Source: Ricordea florida (lineage: Eukaryota > Cnidaria > Anthozoa > Corallimorpharia > Ricordeidae). From it: 64,000 bases of DNA. The position numbers and the translations under genes were made by a program. Where the stretch lies: assembly GCA_949710005.1 (NCBI GenBank), contig OX453276.1, forward strand, positions 14,784,633 through 14,848,632. The letters run 5' to 3'. Shown one piece after another: positions 61,706-64,000 of the stretch; the stretch's first letter is position 1, and every line of letters starts with the position of its first letter. A model generated the notes under the pieces. The model made no database searches. It worked only from the letters and a program-made list of their open reading frames with translations, and was not told where the DNA came from.

Positions 61706-63118
61706 ATGGATCAATCCCACGAAATAAATCTTTGGTCTGTTCTAAAAATAGTGTTTCCAAAAAAGGCCGAAGAATTCGGTAAAACGTTAGAAAAAATTAA
61801 ATTTCCGAAACAGAGCAATTTCCCCGATGCCCTCCTTCTCCGTGCCGGAGCAACCTACCCCGTGCCAGCCGTTTCGTTCGCTGAAACGGGGTCTGAAATC
61901 ACACCGCTGCTTCGAGAGCTAGAGATCTTTGTTGACCCTAAAATCTCGTTCAAAGCAGGAGTCCGAGACTTCTGGAAGGAAACTACTATCACACATCGCT
62001 CGGCAAAGGAGGCTCATCGTTGGCTTTCTTCTCCCACATACGAATATTGGCCTCAGCAGCTGAACTTCGCCACATGGTGCGCAACTGCAGGGTGTGGGGT
62101 GTCGATTACCGACCCGACCAATAAAACCTTCCCGCCTATAGTTCAGGGGCTGCTTCGCTTCCACGTATACTTCACCGTCCGCCGTATCCTATTCGAGCTC
62201 GGCTGTCCCCTCCCCGGAGACAAGGCGTTCCAAAAAACAAACAACCCACTTCGCAAGTCCGCCTTTGAAAGCCTCTGCATCGAATTCGGACTACCTAGAG
62301 CCCCCGACTTTCGTTGGAAGGGCGGACGAAACCACGGTCTTGGAGACGTGTTTATAACTTACCCAAGCGAGGGCCCAAAGAACTTGCACGTCATCCGTGG
62401 CTATGACACCGAAGCAAACACATGGCCTGATAGCCTGAATCTCTTCTCAGACGAGGGCAGGAAAAAGAATCAAGGTAATCTGTTGGCCTTTATCCGAAAC
62501 GATGCCCACGGCGGAGGGCAATACAGCTGGTTTTCACCGAAAAAGGGTGAAGGTCTGACGGAGGCTGGTATGGGGCGTCTCAATCGTAGTATCGAGGCTT
62601 TAGTTTATTGTGTTCTTGGCTCGCAAGTCAAAACCCGATCTACTATCGTGGGGGCGAGCGGCAGTGCTGTTGAGACCCGCCAAATGTTCTGACAACTTCT
62701 AGAGGAGACAATCGTAGTCAACGATATCTCCACCGGCATCCAGAACTATCAAGGGGCTTTGTCCGACGCCCGAGCGCAGCTGAATCTGGCCGTCGCCCCA
62801 GGGCTCTGGTTGCTCCCCAGCCACCTTGTTATTAATTCAAACAGCGTTCTCGGGTACAACAACGAGCTCCAGAAAGCGACCAGTGATATGACTTTCGGGG
62901 TCAATCCGCATGTGAACGAGAGGACACATAAGCGCACGCCGAAAATAAAAGCCCCACTCCCCCTTGTCCCGAAAACAAAAGCCCCACGGTCGAAAACAAA
63001 AGCCCCAGACCCCCTTGTACCGTCAAAAAGAAAAGAACCCGCCCCAACAGCGCACGAGCGAAATCTAGCTGCAGTCACTGTTGTGGCCGCAGGTGCGACT
63101 TGGTGGTTGTTTAGGTAG
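61706..63118 (+). pseudogene. Large structural candidate homologue, one nonsense codon
   Basis: ATG 61,706 (MDQSHEINLWSVLKIV). About 470 codons, homologous to 33,881-35,476: EYWPQQLNFATWCATAGCGV, FHVYFTVRRILFELGCPLPG, DFRWKGGRNHGLGDVF, QGNLLAFIRNDA, GMGRLNRSIEALVYCVLGSQ, and NLAVAPGLWLLPSHLVINSN. TGA at 62,690-62,692 falls where the homologue has Leu; the same frame continues to 63,118. The C-terminal part has KTKAP-type repeats and ends in a hydrophobic segment with WWLFR, like the WYLFR tail of the homologue. The end overlaps the convergent coiled-coil gene by 8 bp. Confidence 0.75.
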
Positions 63119-63974
63119 ACTTCTTGTAGCGCTCGATGAGAAACACGACCACGGCTACGATCAAGAGCCAGGCGTTTTTCGCTAAGAAACCAACAGCTTC
63201 TCCGGCCGTGCGGAAGAGGAACGAGACAATGGCGCCTATGGCCCCAGGTAGTAGCTCCCCGATCTTTTTTCCGATAGCCTTCAGTCCCCGCCCTACCCCT
63301 TGCGCTACGCCGGCGAGCCCCCGCTGTAAAGCCCCCAAGATAACCCCAATGACCGTTCCAGCCGCTACGAGAACCCCCAGGACCCCTACTCCGTATTTCT
63401 TGAAAATAGCCCGAACGCGGTCCCGCAGAGACATTCGCTCCTCAACGGCTTCACTTTCTTGCTCGAGTTCTTGAATCTCTTCCTCGCGCGCCACAATCCG
63501 CGCCTCAGCGGCACGCCTATCTTCCGGTGAAGTATCGGTGGCGTCTCTTATCTCCTTGTCCTGTAGGTTTTGCTGCTCGAGCTCCTGAGTTCTGGCGTTA
63601 TTCCGTTCCAAGATCTCGTCCGTGGATGGACCTAGACGTTCTTTCAATTCTTTAGAGAAGTTCTTCATTAACTTTCCATCCAAGGTTTTCAGTGTGCGCC
63701 ACGTCGCGTTTTCGTCCAACCCATCACGAATCATAGTACGACCATTGCGCACGCCGATCTCGACTCCGTTAAGGTAGGGAAACTCGCTCTCCACCTCGAG
63801 CTTCGCATCTTCCAGCATTCTTTGTAGGATTGGCTTCCCAGTAACAGGGTTGGTCACCATCTTCGTTTTTGGTCGTGCCCCCTGCAACAACATTGTATCA
63901 ACAGGGCCGGTCGAAAACGACGTTTCTGCTGTGGCAGGCACACGGGGACGACCTCGCGGTCTTAAGTCATACAT
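63111..63974 (-). CDS. Coiled-coil membrane protein homologue (287 aa)
   Basis: Intact, ATG 63,974, 27 bp from the window edge. N-terminal basic stretch, an LLQGARPKTKM motif (compare EGARPK in the homologue and in PolB), MLEDAKLEVESEFPYLNG, a Glu-rich coiled coil (about 110-180), and the conserved C-terminus: MSLRDRVRAIFKKYG, GLAGVAQGVGRGLKAIGKKI, GAIGAIVSFLFRTAGEAVGF, AWLLIVAVVVFLIERYKK. The coiled coil is much shorter than in the 410-aa homologue (36,241-37,473), while the C-terminal region is nearly unchanged despite very different base composition, which argues for functional constraint on the protein. Confidence 0.7.
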   Translation of the reverse strand: MYDLRPRGRPRVPATAETSFSTGPVDTMLLQGARPKTKMVTNPVTGKPILQRMLEDAKLEVESEFPYLNGVEIGVRNGRTMIRDGLDENATWRTLKTLDGKLMKNFSKELKERLGPSTDEILERNNARTQELEQQNLQDKEIRDATDTSPEDRRAAEARIVAREEEIQELEQESEAVEERMSLRDRVRAIFKKYGVGVLGVLVAAGTVIGVILGALQRGLAGVAQGVGRGLKAIGKKIGELLPGAIGAIVSFLFRTAGEAVGFLAKNAWLLIVAVVVFLIERYKKST

Positions 63975-64000
63975 CCCGAATTGTTCTCCTCCCTCCGGCA

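Noticed and set aside
1..64000. Bacterial or organellar genome
   Set aside because: GT-AG introns with matching phases, LTR and non-LTR retroelements, and TA/TTA MITEs indicate a nuclear eukaryotic genome.

Overview
This is a eukaryotic, most likely cnidarian (coral or sea-anemone type), nuclear segment. I infer this from the AT-rich intronic DNA with GT-AG exons, from a large multi-exon zinc-finger/SAP gene of a kind I associate with expanded cnidarian families, and from the mixture of animal transposons (CR1/L2-like, Penelope, Ty3/gypsy, piggyBac, Helitron, Harbinger, Polinton-like). No bacterial operon, CRISPR array, tRNA or rRNA was recognised. Most of the window is mobile DNA in several layers of insertion.

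Layout. 0.4-7 kb: a plus-strand multi-exon gene whose splice phases can be followed through five exons; its product has a possible DDE/RNase H-like domain, a C2H2 finger and a C-terminal SAP-like domain. 9.9-13.5 kb: a minus-strand host-like exon with a poly-Glu tract, abutted by an apparently full-length, intact CR1/L2-like retrotransposon that carries a 2A-like motif. 13.9-15.8 kb: a gypsy remnant and a Penelope GIY-YIG fragment. 18.1-25.5 kb: a dead piggyBac transposase split by a truncated non-LTR element and by a gypsy LTR element (172-bp LTRs, TSD CTGCC). One LTR holds a TA-flanked MITE, which itself holds a smaller MITE. 26.5-27.1 kb: a 69/70-bp minisatellite. 27.3-45.5 kb: a decayed minus-strand Helitron (OTU, Rep, Pif1 helicase, RPA-like OB-fold protein).

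The Helitron Rep frame is interrupted at one exact point by an 11.8-kb Polinton/Maverick-like, virus-like element (31,670-43,469) with 290-bp perfectly identical terminal inverted repeats and a 5-bp target duplication AAAGT. It carries an intact OTU/nuclease/PolB fusion of 1,513 residues, a 5'-truncated integrase, and a set of candidate virion or membrane genes: penton-like, large C-terminally anchored protein, glycine-rich membrane protein, coiled-coil membrane protein and a small two-segment membrane protein. A Cys/His-repeat protein sits opposite the polymerase. No packaging ATPase or maturation protease is visible.

48-58 kb: Harbinger and gypsy remnants, a Harbinger-type MITE, an integrase-core gene with a frameshift, and a RING/TRAF zinc-finger gene, part of which is duplicated at the broken end of the gypsy copy. 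59-64 kb: a second, diverged, GC-richer cassette with homologues of four genes of the Polinton-like element in a different order and orientation, three of them broken. The second cassette runs off the right edge. The two related cassettes are the most interesting content of the window.
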